Source: Mycoplasmopsis equigenitalium (GTDB taxonomy: Bacteria > Bacillota_I > Bacilli_A > Mycoplasmatales > Metamycoplasmataceae). Taken from it: 64,000 nt of DNA. Location: NCBI RefSeq assembly GCF_024498255.1, contig NZ_CP101808.1, positions 742,533 through 806,532 on the forward strand, in the 5' to 3' direction. This document shows positions 14,043 to 25,357 of the stretch, in pieces. Each line of letters starts with the position of its first letter. Within the stretch, counting starts at the first letter, position 1. Made by a program: the position numbers and the translations under genes. Below the pieces are notes generated by a model that saw only the letters and a list, made by a program, of their open reading frames with translations, made no database searches and was not told the origin of the DNA.

Positions 14043-16727
14043 ATGTTATTTTTAGATGATGAAGAAGAAAAAAAAGTAAATGATAACGAAACTGAAGAAT
14101 ATGATGATGAGGAAATCAAAACAGTCTTTAGTGATGATAAACCAAAAGAAGAATTAGAAGATGAAGAGGAAGAAAATCTTCCCCAAAATGCTGCGGGATA
14201 TCAGGTAGAATCAGCAATTATTGAAGAACCTACCCAAGGTCTTTACCCTCGCGAAATTCGTGAAGAAATGAAAAATTCGTTCCTTGATTATGCAATGAGC
14301 GTTATTGTTTCACGGGCACTACCTGATGTTCGCGATGGTTTAAAACCTGTTCACCGAAGAATTTTACACGGGATGAATGAACTGGGAATTACTTACTCAA
14401 GTGCGCACAAAAAATCAGCGAGAATTGTTGGTGATGTTTTAGGGAAATACCACCCACACGGTGATAGCTCTGTGTATGAAGCAATGGTGCGTTTGGCTCA
14501 GGATTTTTCTCTTCGTTATCCATTAATTGATGGTCACGGAAACTTTGGTAGCATTGATGGCGACCCCGCTGCTGCGATGCGTTATACTGAAGCAAGAATG
14601 TCAAAAATTGCTGCTGAAATGCTTGATGGAATCAAGAAAAATACAGTTGATTTTGTTGATAACTATGATGCCAGCGAATTAGAACCTGTTGTTCTACCTT
14701 CGCGTTTCCCAAATATTTTAGTTTCTGGCGCAACCGGAATTGCGGTTGGGATGGCAACCTCAATTCCTCCTCACAACCTTGGCGAAACAATTGATGCCAC
14801 AATTGCGCTTGCCAGAAATCCAGAAATTACCATTGAAGAATTAATGCAATTTGTTAAAGGACCCGACTTCCCAACCGGAGCAGAAATTCTTGGTAAACGT
14901 GGTATTTTTGAGACCTATATGACTGGTCGTGGCACAATTCCGGTGCGTAGCAAAGCTAAAATTGAAACACTAGCAAGTGGTAAGTCAAAAATTATTATTA
15001 CCGAAATTCCTTACGAAATTAAGAAAACAACAATCATTGAAAAGATTGCTGAATTAGTTAAAAATAAAGCAATCGAAGGTATTACCGATCTTCGTGATGA
15101 ATCAAATAAAGACGGAATTCGAATCGTAATTTTAATTAAGAAAAACACCGAACCTAACATTGTGCTTAACCAACTTTATCGTCAAACTCCGCTTCAAACT
15201 AATTACAACGCAAACATTGTTGCGCTAGTTAAAGGTGAGCCTAAATTACTTAATCTAAAAGAAACACTTGAGTATTATCTTGAACACCAATACGATGTTG
15301 TAACAAGACGTTTAAAATTTGACCTTGAAAAAAATGAAGCAAGATTATTAATCTTAGAAGGTTTAAAAATTGCCGTTGATAACATTGACGAAGTTGTTCA
15401 AATTATTAAAAGATCGGCTAACGACCAAGACGCAATTGAGCGTTTAATGAAACGCTTTGAACTTGTTGAAATTCAAGCCAAATCAATTGTTGATATGCGT
15501 CTAGGTCGTTTGACTGGACTTGCAATCGACCGTATGAATGAAGAAATTGCAATGCTTGAAGCTGAAATTAGTAAGATCAAAGCAATTCTTGCAAGTCGCG
15601 AATTACTTACCGATTTAATTGTTGATGAATTAGCAGCAATTAAAGAAAAATACGCTGATAAACGTCGTACCATTGTCAACGAATCGGCATCAGTTCAAAT
15701 CTCAGATGAAGATTTAATTCCTGAACGCGAAATTGTTATTTCACTTAGCTCAAAAGGTTATGTAAAAAGAACAGATTTAATGCAATACCGCGCACAAAGA
15801 CGTGGTGGTGTTGGTGCTAAAGGAATGCAAACTTATCAAGATGATGATGTTGAACAATTAATTATTACTACAACGCACATCGACTTATTAATTTTCACTT
15901 CGCTTGGTCGAATTTATCGGATTCGTGCTCTTCAAATTCCGGAACAAGGTAAAAATTCAAAAGGTCTACCATTTGTTAACATTATTGATTTAATGGCTGA
16001 AGAACGAGTAATCTCAATTATCGCTAATAATGACTATGATGATCACAATTATCTTGTAACTGTTACAAAACAAGGAATGATTAAAAAGACACCAATTTCT
16101 GAATATAGAAGAATTAATGCTAACGGAAAAATTGCTTTAGGTCTTAAAGAAGAAGATGAAGTAATTCGGGCAATGATCGTTGATGAAAACAAAGATATTG
16201 TAATCGCATCAAACGATGGTAGCCTAGCACGTTTTGCTTGTGGTGACATTCGTCAAAGCGGAAGAACCGCAATTGGTGTTATTGGTATGCGTCTTAGAGA
16301 GGATGCTTATGTTGTTTCTGCTAGCCATAGTGGTGAAGGTGACTTTATTCTTTCACTTGGTGATAAAGGATTTGGTAAAAAAACTATTGCAGACGAATAT
16401 AGAAAAACCAAACGTGGTGCACGTGGGGTACACACCCTTAACACTGACAAAGCCGGTGATTTAATTGGTTGTCGTTACATCAAAGGTGATGAAGACATTA
16501 TTCTGCTTAACAATAAAGGAATGACAATTCGAATCAGTGGTGATGAAATTCCAGTAATTGGTCGTTTTGCTAAAGGTGTAAAAGTTATTAGTCTCAAACG
16601 TAACGAAACCTTAAAGGCCTTTGAAATTGTTGATAGCAAAGGTATTGAGGAAGAAGCGGAAGCAGAATACCAAAGAACTCAGGAAGTATTACTCAGTCAA
16701 CGTAGCGAAGACAACGATGATGAGTAA
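14043..16727 (+). CDS. gyrA: DNA gyrase subunit A
   Basis: 894 residues, no internal TGA. The breakage-reunion domain starts near residue 80 ('[39 protein letters not shown]'). The quinolone region reads [11 protein letters not shown], that is Ser at the E. coli 83 position and Glu at 87. The catalytic Tyr is in [11 protein letters not shown]. The C-terminal beta-pinwheel has the GyrA box QRRGGVG, which separates it from ParC. Unusually, an acidic extension of about 70 residues (nearly half Asp/Glu) precedes the conserved start. The AGGAG eight bases before the ATG supports that long start. The protein also ends in an acidic tail. Confidence 0.97.
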   Translation: MLFLDDEEEKKVNDNETEEYDDEEIKTVFSDDKPKEELEDEEEENLPQNAAGYQVESAIIEEPTQGLYPREIREEMKNSFLDYAMSVIVSRALPDVRDGLKPVHRRILHGMNELGITYSSAHKKSARIVGDVLGKYHPHGDSSVYEAMVRLAQDFSLRYPLIDGHGNFGSIDGDPAAAMRYTEARMSKIAAEMLDGIKKNTVDFVDNYDASELEPVVLPSRFPNILVSGATGIAVGMATSIPPHNLGETIDATIALARNPEITIEELMQFVKGPDFPTGAEILGKRGIFETYMTGRGTIPVRSKAKIETLASGKSKIIITEIPYEIKKTTIIEKIAELVKNKAIEGITDLRDESNKDGIRIVILIKKNTEPNIVLNQLYRQTPLQTNYNANIVALVKGEPKLLNLKETLEYYLEHQYDVVTRRLKFDLEKNEARLLILEGLKIAVDNIDEVVQIIKRSANDQDAIERLMKRFELVEIQAKSIVDMRLGRLTGLAIDRMNEEIAMLEAEISKIKAILASRELLTDLIVDELAAIKEKYADKRRTIVNESASVQISDEDLIPEREIVISLSSKGYVKRTDLMQYRAQRRGGVGAKGMQTYQDDDVEQLIITTTHIDLLIFTSLGRIYRIRALQIPEQGKNSKGLPFVNIIDLMAEERVISIIANNDYDDHNYLVTVTKQGMIKKTPISEYRRINANGKIALGLKEEDEVIRAMIVDENKDIVIASNDGSLARFACGDIRQSGRTAIGVIGMRLREDAYVVSASHSGEGDFILSLGDKGFGKKTIADEYRKTKRGARGVHTLNTDKAGDLIGCRYIKGDEDIILLNNKGMTIRISGDEIPVIGRFAKGVKVISLKRNETLKAFEIVDSKGIEEEAEAEYQRTQEVLLSQRSEDNDDE

Positions 16728-16730
16728 TGA

Positions 16731-16757
16731 AAAAGAAGCAAGTCGCTTCTTTTTTTA
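16731..16757. terminator. Bidirectional terminator, gyrA/membrane protein
   Basis: AAGAAGC and GCTTCTT arms with loop AAGTC, an A-run on the left and a T-run on the right. It overlaps the stop codon of the minus-strand gene. Confidence 0.85.
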
Positions 16758-17912
16758 TTCGCTAAAAAGATATGGTAAGACAATATCTAAGTGTTTTTTT
16801 AAAATATCTTCAGCAAGTTTTTGTCTTTGTTCGTCACTTAATTCTGGTTGTCATCTATCTTCAATTGGATCTTTATTAACTGTGATTCTAGCCATAAAAA
16901 TATTAACAAAGAGCTTAGTGATCTTATCAGGCAAGGCCATCATTTTAATATTGTTTTCATCAATATTTTTCTTAATTGTATTGTCAATATATCCTGGCTT
17001 TAAGGCATTGGCGAGAGAAAGCTTTTTATAAAGCGCACTATCCAAATTCATTGAACCGCCACTGGCATCTAACATCTCATTAAATTTAATTTCAATTATA
17101 CGAATAAAGTCATCAATAACGTTATAACGATTATTATCATCATGCACTAAGTCATGCGATAATTCAATAATATTGTTGAGTTTTGGTTTGTAGGCAAGTA
17201 CTTGTTGTTCTTGAAGTTTTTGACCCTCTAAATCACCTGGCTTACCATTAAATATCGCATCATAAAATCAATCCATCGATTCTATTTCAAGTAAGTTTTT
17301 ACCGATTTTAGCCAGCGTTGGAAGCGAACGCACACCTTTTCCTGCGCTTCCCATTTTGCCCGTATTAAATGAATATATATTAAGAACTTTGTCAAGAAAA
17401 TCGTCAAACTTTTTGCTTTGTCCCGAATTAATTAATGAGGCAGTATTTGCAATAAGAACTGCCGGAATCGAAGCGCCCGCAACACCTGCGACTGCACCAC
17501 CTATTCTAAAAAATAAAGTGTATCCAAGACTTTTGTCTTTTTTCTTGAAAAATAACCTGATAAAAATAAAAACGATTCCAGCAATAGTAAATATAATAAA
17601 CCAAATTACAAGCGCAACAATTCCAGCAAACATTGACGTATGATTATCGACTATCTGTTGATAATTAGGATCGCTTACAAACTTGTCTTTTAATGCGTTT
17701 GCTATTGGCGGCGCTATCGCGATTGATAGCAATAACGATAGCACACCAATACCAAGAAAATATAAAGAATATCAAATTCCTTTTCAAACACCTAAAAGTA
17801 AACCAATCAAAAGAACACCAATAAATACACATAAAGGAATATATAATAGCGCGTTATTCTCAGTAAATTTAATATACGAATCAAGCACTGGAGAAATTTG
17901 TTCCTTGTTCAT
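16755..17912 (-). CDS. Membrane protein with CvpA-like N-terminal half
   Basis: 385 residues. About four hydrophobic helices occupy the first 170 residues, with 'GVWKGIWYSLYFLGIGVLSLLLS' and later 'FFRIGGAVAGVAGASIPAVLI'. That spacing resembles CvpA (colicin V production) membrane proteins, an inference from pattern only. The rest is a soluble helical domain without motifs I recognise. The ATG at 17912 has GAAAGAGGGG upstream. It lies 19 bases after the degenerate phosphohexomutase gene on the same strand and is probably its operon partner. Confidence 0.6.
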
Positions 17913-17931
17913 TTTTGCCCCTCTTTCTTTT

Positions 17932-19428
17932 TTATTGTGTTTCCGTAATTGAACGAATAATTGTGTTAAACAATTTTTTAGTAATTTTCTTGAATTTTCG
18001 TTGATTTTTGTTGATATTTATGAAAATTTTGTAATGTTTTTTTAAAGCATCAAAAGTAACAACAACAAACATATCGTTCTCAAATTTGATTTTAAATCCA
18101 TTAGTTATTTTTGTAATATCTTCAACTTCAAATTGAGATGCATCAAGATTGTTTTCTAGCGACTGACGAAACGAATCAGAATCCACATCTACAAAATCAA
18201 ATGTGCGAAATGCTTCGAAATAGTTGCCGTAGATTTTAAATAGGCTCTTTCATTTTAAAAAGAAATTAATATTTTGATTTTTTAAGTAATTAACATATTG
18301 AATATACTTAAATAAAAATGGAATATTATCGTTAGGATATTTGCTCGAAAGCGAAATATTATGTTCTTGTTTTTTGAAGAAATATTCATCTTCATTTTGT
18401 TGATTATTTTGATTGTATTTACTAATTATTTTTTCCACAAATTTGTTTGAATAATTATCAAGAATAATGTTTAGATTTTCACTATTACCAAGTCGTTTTT
18501 CGCTTTCTAAATAATGGTCTAAAAATGAACCACACAAATTATTCGATTGAATTGTTTTGTATTTTGCATCGTGAAACATTTTAATCTCAGGCAATTCGCC
18601 AACCGCTTTGAAATCTAAAATTAAGTCAGTGTTACGAAAAAGTTTGAATCTAATTCAGTTCAAGAAACGAGTGAAAAAAATTCGGTTTGACAACTTAGAA
18701 AACTTAATATTTCACTTCATCTTTTGGGCAAAAAGTTTAAAAATGGTGTCATACTGTGTTTTGTTGTTATGAACAAAAACATTTACTAATGGTTCGTCAT
18801 AAAGAAAACTACCGGCGAAATCTTTAATTAGTTTTTCTGCATAATCTTCAATCACTAAATTCTGATCAATATTAATTGCTTTATTGTAATTCTTGTTTGG
18901 TAAATCTACATTTTGAATTCTTGCTTTTTCAATAATTTGTGTTAATTTTTCCTTATCTAATAACTCGCCCTTATTATTGTAAATTAGTAAATATGTTTCA
19001 GTATTATCTTCGTAAAAATAAAATGCTAAATCAACACTAACACGTTTAATAACTTCTTTAACAACAACATCACATGTTCTTTGTTTACGTTTTGTAACAT
19101 AAATCGTGGAATTAAATTCGTCAAGATATGAGCTGAAAACATCATAAATAATATTTGGTTTGTCAAGATTTTGTACCACCAAAACTTTTTTGCGTTCAAG
19201 TCCAATTTCTTCATTAAATTCTTGAATAAATTGAGATAAGGTAAACGAATTTAGTTTACTATAACCTTCAAAATTACTTCAAACAATTGCGCCTCGTTCA
19301 TCAATAAGTGGTGCACTTAAAAACATAACTTGATTGTTTGTTTTTCTAACCAAATTTGCAAGTTTGTTTTTCTTTTGTTTTAATCAAAAATTTTCTCAGT
19401 TTGAAAGTAATAATTCTTCGTTATCCAT
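17932..19428 (-). CDS. Degenerate phosphohexomutase (PMM/PGM) homologue, probable pseudo-enzyme
   Basis: 498 residues. The order of blocks follows alpha-D-phosphohexomutases. There is an N-terminal 'ERGAIVWSNFEGYSKLNSFT' where active enzymes have FGTAGxRG...N..T. 'KVLVVQNLDKPNIIYDVF' stands in the VVIxxDxR strand, then 'YNNKGELLDKEKLTQIIEKA'. Late on come 'KQEHNISLSSKYPND' in the sugar-binding block and 'GFKIKFENDMFVVVTFDALKKHYKIF' in the domain 4 phosphate loop position. The catalytic TASHNP Ser loop, the DxDxDR metal loop and the RPSGTEP loop are all replaced. So the fold seems kept and activity lost. The assignment is inference from alignment by eye. Confidence 0.55.
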
Positions 19429-19984
19429 TTATCCCTTTAGACAATTTATCCAAATCGCTGCGCTCACTCAACAATCTTTTGCTATCTATATTATAAATTG
19501 ATTTTTCACCCAAAATCATTCCTTGTGAAAGCACATTATTAATTTTAGTATTTTCCAAAACGCTACCATCAAAAAGTACAGCACCAGCAAGACCAAATCA
19601 ATATTTTTTGCCTTCAATTACATCTTCTCTGTTTGTTAAAATGCTATATTTATTATTTTTATACTCAACTTCAAGCCCATATAACTTACTATTTTTTAAT
19701 TGCTCTTTTTTAGCAATTTTTGCGTAGATATAAAAATCGTTTTCTTTCACAGAAAATTCATTAAAAGCATTTTTAATACTTTTTGGCAGTTCATTTATAA
19801 GTTGAAAACGAGCCTTATTAGCACTGTCGTTTGTATCAATAACTGTTACTAAATTACCTTCTTCGACATAACCGATGAAATTATTATCCTTAATAATTTG
19901 CAAATTTTCTTTATTTTTGACATTACTAATTTTATAAATAGTGTGGTTTTTAAAATTATTATCAATACTTAGTTTTATTATCAT
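19421..19984 (-). CDS. YtpR-like protein with tRNA-binding (EMAP/OB) domain
   Basis: 187 residues. The second half shows the tRNA_bind OB-fold pattern: 'FYIYAKIAKKEQLKNSKLYGLEVEY', then 'YSILTNREDVIEGKKYWFGLAGAVLFDG', then 'NVLSQGMILGEKSIYN', matching the G...hP.s.kL, tga.Nv..G and GM..S..El blocks of PheT N-termini and YtpR. Its exact role (tRNA or other RNA binding) is unknown. It overlaps the start of the phosphohexomutase-like gene by eight bases. The ATG appears leaderless: TATAAT ends six bases before it on the minus strand. Confidence 0.65.
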
Positions 19985-19990
19985 ACATAA

Positions 19991-19998
19991 ATTATAAT
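19991..19998. promoter_or_regulatory. Palindromic -10 core serving two divergent leaderless genes
   Basis: ATTATAAT contains TATAAT on both strands (minus 19991-19996, plus 19993-19998). It lies six bases from the ytpR-like ATG (19984) and seven from the first degV ATG (20006). The whole intergenic space is 21 bases. Confidence 0.65.
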
Positions 19999-20005
19999 GT
20001 AAAAT

Positions 20006-20890
20006 ATGTTTATGAAAATTGCAATAGTTATTGATTCATCGGCAAATCTAAATAAACGCGAAGCTGAAGAATTAGGATGAAATTTACTCCCTCTATATAT
20101 TAATATTGATGGCAAAGATTACGCTGATGGCGTGGATTTTAATGCTCTTGATTTTTTTGATATTTATAACAAAGAATCTGTTGTTAAAACCTCTGCTTCT
20201 AACCTAAACGAAGCAACAAAATTACTTACAAAATTAAGTGCCGAATTCGATAAAGTTGTGGTTTATCCAATATCAATGCATCTTTCTTCGCAATATGCAA
20301 ATTTAAAAGTTTTATCACACGATTTTAATAACGTTTATGTTGTGCCTAGCGAAAACATTTGTGAATATATCACAATCGATATTCTTGAATTTCTTGACAA
20401 AAAAATTACAACCAACGAACAATTTGAAGACGAATTTAGTAAATTAGGAAAGTTCAAACAAGATCAAGTTGTATTACTAATTCCTAAAACTACTGATTTT
20501 TTACTTAAAGGCGGGCGCCTTAAGCCTGCTGCAAATACGCTTGCAAAAATTTTTCGAATAGTACCGATTATCGAATTCCGTGACGGTAAACTTTTAAAAT
20601 ACGGAAAAGGTCATAAATTTGTTAAAACAGTTTCAAATTTAATTAATGATGCAATTGAATGTTCCAACAAAAATCAACATTTAAAACTAGCATTTTTAGA
20701 AGCGCGCTGCTCTGACTTAAAAGCCTTTTTAGATATTTTGAAAACGGAAAAAGCCGAGCTAAAATATTTATATCATATTCCACCCGTTGTGGCAATTCAC
20801 ACAGGCCCAGAATCAATTTCAATAATGAATATGAACGCTCAAGATAAGCATCTTGAATTGCTAGCTAATTTAAGAAAAAAATCGCTTTAG
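20006..20890 (+). CDS. DegV family fatty-acid-binding protein
   Basis: 294 residues from the first ATG, 292 from the second (20012). It begins 'KIAIVIDSSANLNKREAEELGWNLLPLYINIDGKDYADGVDF', the DegV strand and loop. 'VVKTSASNLNEATKLL' carries the TSxPs-like loop, then come 'PISMHLSSQYAN' and the late 'RLKPAAN'. DegV/FakB proteins bind fatty acids and, with FakA, present them for phosphorylation. PlsY in this window uses acyl-phosphate, so a lipid-scavenging role fits. The start appears leaderless, which favours 20006. Confidence 0.88.
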
Positions 20891-20904
20891 GGCAATTTTT
20901 TATA

Positions 20905-21744
20905 TTAAATTTCAATTTTTCGGCGATGAAGATAATCAATAATCGCCATATATAAGCCTTCTTGACTAACATCACAAGTATGATACTTAACAGCATTTTT
21001 AACATTGCGAGGCGAGTTGTCCATTGCATAACTATATCCAACATTTTCAAACATTGAAATATCATTTGGACTATCGCCAATTGCCATAACATGTTCGGGA
21101 TCAATGTTATAAACATTTTCGCACATTCATTTAATTCCACTACCTTTTGAAATGCCTTTCGCAACAATTTCCATATGTGTACCATTCATATACATAATAT
21201 GTACTTTTTTATCCAAACCTGCTGCTACAAGTGCCTCATAACATTTTTTAATGTTGGCATTTTCTTGTCCTAATGAGTTTATTTCAAAAAGTGAATCGTG
21301 ACAAATCTCAATTTTAATTAAATCTTCAGGAACAGTTCCTGTTTTTTCAAAGTTTTTTGTTCCGGTGTGATTAAAAATAAATTCATCATAAACTTCTGAT
21401 GTATTAAATAAGTATTGTTTGTGTTCGCCAAAATAATAAAGGCCGCAATTATTTTTAATTGCGATGTCAACTATTTGTTGACCAATTTTAGGATCCATTC
21501 GAAATGTTTTAAGATATTTTTTATTTTTAACATCTCAAATCCCTGCTCCGCAACTAAAAATTGCGTATGAAGTATTTAAATCTTCTGCTAACTTAACGTG
21601 TTTTTGATAATTAGCATTACCGGTATTAAGGACGAAATCAACATTAAGATTTTTTAATGATAAAATTTTCTCTTTTGTTTGGGGCGAAATTGATTCGCCG
21701 TGGCCATAAATTGTGCCATCGATATCTGCGAAAATTACTGACAT
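20905..21744 (-). CDS. HAD-superfamily Cof-type phosphatase
   Basis: 279 residues. Motif I 'VIFADIDGTIYGHG' (nucleophile Asp near residue 6), motif II 'FVLNTGNA', a cap domain in the middle, the Lys block 'VAKGISKGSGIKWM' and motif IV 'VMAIGDSPNDISMFENVGYSYAMDNS' are all present. It is therefore a complete type IIB HAD phosphatase, likely acting on sugar phosphates or nucleotides. The substrate cannot be told. It converges on degV with only 14 bases between stop codons. TATAAT ends six bases before its ATG. Confidence 0.9.
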
Positions 21745-21750
21745 GTCTAT

Positions 21751-21780
21751 ATTATAATTTATAAATTTTTAAAATATAAT
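21751..21780. promoter_or_regulatory. Divergent leaderless promoters, HAD phosphatase and manA
   Basis: TATAAT on the minus strand at 21751-21756, six bases before the HAD gene. TATAAT on the plus strand at 21775-21780, seven bases before manA. The total gap between the two start codons is 43 bases, and there is no Shine-Dalgarno on either side. Confidence 0.65.
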
Positions 21781-21787
21781 ATAAGTT

Positions 21788-22549
21788 ATGAAAAAAATAA
21801 TACCTGTTGTTCACGAAAAATTGTGGGGTAAAGAAATTTGATTACACTCGCCCCTAAAAGGAATGGAAACTACTTTTGAAGATGATACAAAAAACACTTT
21901 TGGTCCTTTGATTAAAATAATTTCAGCAAATCAGCCACTTAGTATTCAAGTTCACCCCGATGATGAACTTGCTAAAAAGCTAGAAAACGAACCAAACGGC
22001 AAAAATGAGGCTTGACTTTTACTCAAAAAAAGTAAAGCCGCAAAACTTGTTTGAGGTTCAAAAACCATTGATAAAAACATAATTAAAGAGGCCGTTTTGA
22101 ACAATACGCTTGATGAACACCTTAATATTATCGAACCTGAAATTGGTGGTTTTTACAATGTGCCCGCTGGTTTAATTCATGGAATTGGTTACAATCACGA
22201 TGATTTTATTGAAGTACTAGAGGTACAGCAACCTAGCGATGTTACCTATCGTTTATATGACTACCACCGCAAACAAAAAGACGGAACCTACCGCGAACTT
22301 CATTTGGAAAAATCATTAGCCGCTTTAAAATACACAAGCGTTGATTTTCAAAAACAAACGGGTGACTGAAAAGTTTATAAACTTCAAAATTATTCAATTA
22401 TTGATACAAAAGCAAAAGATGTCAAAATGGATACTTATTCTTGAGTAATTAAAAAAGACACATATGAAACATTTTTATTTGAACCCGAAGAACCAATTAA
22501 ATTAAAAAACGTTTGGATAGTAAAGGTACGAACATGCACGGTTATGTAA
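21788..22549 (+). CDS. manA: Mannose-6-phosphate isomerase, class I, short form
   Basis: 253 residues, close to the short Firmicute-type enzymes. 'IKIISANQPLSIQVHPDD' supplies the Gln and His zinc ligands, and 'GGFYNVPAGLIHGIG' contains the third His block. The early 'KLWGKEIWLHSP' is also typical. It interconverts mannose 6-phosphate and fructose 6-phosphate. The last 16 bases overlap plsY. The start is leaderless by layout. Trp is encoded by both TGG and TGA. Confidence 0.9.
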
Positions 22550-23235
22550 TTCTTTACAACTTGGTTTTGCTTGTGATCGGGTATTTAATTGGCTCATTTA
22601 ATATTGCACTTTTTATTTCAAAACGAAAACTAAAAGAAGATATCAGAGACAAGGGTTCAGGAAACGCTGGTGCTACAAACGGACTTCGTGTTTATGGAAA
22701 AAAAATCGGCCTAACGATCTTGCTTTTTGACTTTTTTAAAAGTTATATCCCAATTTTAATTATTGGATTATTAGCTAGATTTTTGGAACCGGTTGGCGAA
22801 AACTGATTTTATAACAACTACATCATTCCCCAAAGTATCGGTCTTGGTGTTGTTATCGGTCACATCTTCCCTATATATCACAATTTTCGCGGTGGCAAAG
22901 GTGCAAGTTGTTTTGCTGGCTTAATCACCTCAATTAACATCACATTATTTATTATTGGATTAATCTTATTTATTGCAATGGTCTACATTACAAAAATTGT
23001 TTCAATATCAGTTATAAGTGTTACTCTTGTTTTAAGTGGTCTTGCCTTTATCCCTTGAATAGCAACTGGCTCACCGCTTGCCGAATTAAATAAAAGCGTT
23101 AAGGAATGCTTTTGATTAATTGGGATTGTATCCTGTCTTTCATATATTTTTGTCTTGATTGCTCATCGACAAAATATTATACGTTTGGTTAAAGGACAAG
23201 AGAATTCATTCAAAAAGAAACAACCCGAAAATTAA
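22534..23235 (+). CDS. plsY: Acyl-phosphate glycerol-3-phosphate acyltransferase
   Basis: 233 residues with about five to six membrane helices. It has the PlsY motifs 'GSFNIALFISKR' (early), 'GSGNAGATNGLRVYG', 'IGHIFPIYHNFRGGKGAS' and the later 'AHRQNIIRL'. It makes lysophosphatidic acid from acyl-phosphate and glycerol 3-phosphate, the first step of phospholipid synthesis ahead of PgsA. I chose the ATG at 22534, which has TAAAGG seven bases upstream. An upstream TTG at 22513 is possible but less likely. Its stop lies in the terminator hairpin. Confidence 0.95.
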
Positions 23236-23247
23236 TCGGGTTTTTCT
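23222..23247 (+). terminator. Terminator of manA-plsY
   Basis: AACCCGA and TCGGGTT arms with a T-run; the stop codon sits in the loop. The following 23248-23392 is AT-rich and holds only the lepA promoter as far as I can see. Confidence 0.85.
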
Positions 23248-23392
23248 TTACATTTTTTCTATATTTTCAGTAAAAAATACTGAATTTTTATTGATTATCA
23301 AAAATTTTTGAAACTCGTTTTTTAGACACAAAAAAATTAATTTTAATGTAAATATAATACATTTTTTAATCTTGCTTTATTCTAACTTTGTT

Positions 23393-23398
23393 TATAAT
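23393..23398 (+). promoter_or_regulatory. -10 element of lepA
   Basis: TATAAT three bases before ATGTATATG. With usual spacing transcription starts around 23405. That is past the first ATG and three bases before the second, so an almost leaderless message is expected. Confidence 0.6.
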
Positions 23399-23407
23399 AC
23401 TATGTAT

Positions 23408-25207
23408 ATGAATAAATCTAAAATTAGAAATTTCTCAATTATTGCTCATATTGATCACGGAAAGTCAACCTTGGCTGACCGAATTTTAGAATTAACCAAC
23501 ACCTTAACTAAACGCGAAATCAAACAACAAACAATGGATACAATGGATTTAGAACGCGAACGTGGAATCACTATTAAATTAAATGCAGCACAAATCAAAT
23601 ATAAAGATTATGTTTTTCATTTAATTGACACTCCAGGACATGTCGATTTTACTTATGAAGTTTCTCGTTCGCTAGCCGCTAGCGAAGGGGCATTATTAAT
23701 TGTTGATGCTACCCAAGGAATTGAAGCACAAACTCTTGCTAATGTTTATTTAGCAATGGATAACAATTTAGAAATTATTCCAATTATTAACAAAATTGAT
23801 TTACCAAGCGCAGACCCTGAACGAGTAAAAAAAGAAATAGAAGATATCATTGGTATTCCAACCGATAACGCTGTTGAAATTTCCGCCAAGACCGGACTCA
23901 ACTGCGAAAAGGTGCTTGATGCAATTATAGAATATATTCCTTCTCCTAAAGAAGCTGATGATACCAAACCATTAAAAGCATTAATCTTCGATTCTTACTT
24001 TGATCCTTATCGTGGTGTGGTTCTACTTGTTAGAATTTTTGATGGCGTTCTAAAACAAGATCAAAAAATTAAATTTATGTCAAACAATGCTGAATATTAT
24101 GTTTCAGAATTGGGGATTAAAAATCCAACAGAAATTAAAAAAAATATGTTAGTAGCAGGCGAGGTTGGTTGAGTTGCCGCAAACATCCGTGATGCGAAAG
24201 AAGTTTCTGTCGGTGATACAATTACCAGCATCGAAAACCCTACAACAACTGCGTTGCCAGGATATAAAAAAATGAAACCTGTTGTCTATAGCGGTTTCTA
24301 TCCCATCGATACCCTTGATTATGACGATTTAAAAGAGAGTCTTGAAAAAATTTCATTATCAGACTCTTCGCTTACCTGAGAACAGGAATCGACAAAAGCG
24401 CTAGGTTTTGGTTTCCGCGTTGGTTTCCTTGGGTTGCTTCACATGGAAATTTTACAAGAACGTCTTGATCGTGAATATAACATTGGGGTTATTGCTACTG
24501 CACCAAGTGTTGAATATACAATTTATATGAATAACGGAACTATTCAAAAAATTTCCAATCCCGCCTTATTACCAGATAAAACATTAATTAAAGAAATTAC
24601 AGAACCATATATTCGAGCAAGTATTTTGTTACCAGAAAAATACATTGGTCCGATAATGGATCTTTGTCAAACAAAACGGGGAATTTATGTGGACATCGAA
24701 TTTTTAGAGGGTGATCGCCGTAAATTAATTTATGAACTACCGCTTGCAGAAATTATTTTTGACTTTTTCGACAAAATGAAATCTATTTCTAAAGGATACG
24801 CAAGTTTTGAATATGAACTAATTGAAGAAAGAATTAGCGATTTAGTAAAAGTTGATATATTACTAAATGGCGACAAGATTGATGCCTTTTCTATAATTTG
24901 TCACAAAGATCATACATATCCACAAGCAAGAGAATTGGTTGAAAAATTAAAAGAAGTAATCCCGCGTCAATCGTTTGAAATTCCTGTACAGGCTGCAATT
25001 GGTGGCAAAATTATTGCTCGCGAAACAATTAAAGCATACCGTAAGGATGTTACTGCCAAGTTGTATGGTGGCGATGTTACTAGACGTCAAAAACTACTAA
25101 AAAAACAAAAAGCAGGAAAGAAACGAATGAAGCAATTTGGAAGTGTAGAAGTTCCTCAAGAAGCATTTATTACAATACTAAAAACTAATGTAGTTAAAAA
25201 GAAATAA
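23408..25207 (+). CDS. lepA: Elongation factor 4 (LepA)
   Basis: 599 residues, the usual LepA length. G1 '[16 protein letters not shown]', the switch region '[12 protein letters not shown]', G3 'DTPGHVDF', G4 'NKIDLP' and the LepA C-terminal block '[26 protein letters not shown]' are all present. It back-translocates or rescues stalled ribosomes at the membrane. The start at 23408 (MNKSKIRNF) follows from the promoter position; 23402 would add two residues. Two TGA Trp codons interrupt it under the standard code. Confidence 0.96.
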
Positions 25208-25213
25208 AAAAAC

Positions 25214-25252
25214 AAAATCAACAAAAACTCAACGTTTTTCGTTGATTTTTTT
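25214..25252 (+). terminator. Terminator of lepA
   Basis: AAAATCAAC and GTTGATTTT arms, then T-run. The same ATCAAC/GTTGAT stem recurs in the terminators near 27750 and 46315. Confidence 0.8.
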
Positions 25253-25357
25253 AAATTTTCGCTTTCAAGATTATTGATTATTTTCAGTATAACTCTAGAG
25301 TTTTAATTAGGTTTTTTATTTAATAAAAACTTAAATAGTTAAATATAATAATTAAGT

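Noticed and set aside
16621..17031. 136-codon plus-strand frame across the gyrA end and terminator
   Set aside because: Runs through the bidirectional terminator and antisense to the CvpA-like gene; no ribosome site or homology.
22513..22533. TTG start for plsY
   Set aside because: The ATG at 22534 has TAAAGG at good spacing and gives the normal PlsY N-terminus.
23248..23392. Possible small RNA between plsY and lepA
   Set aside because: Only AT-rich sequence with weak hairpins; a stray TATAAT near 23353 is not followed by a terminator.
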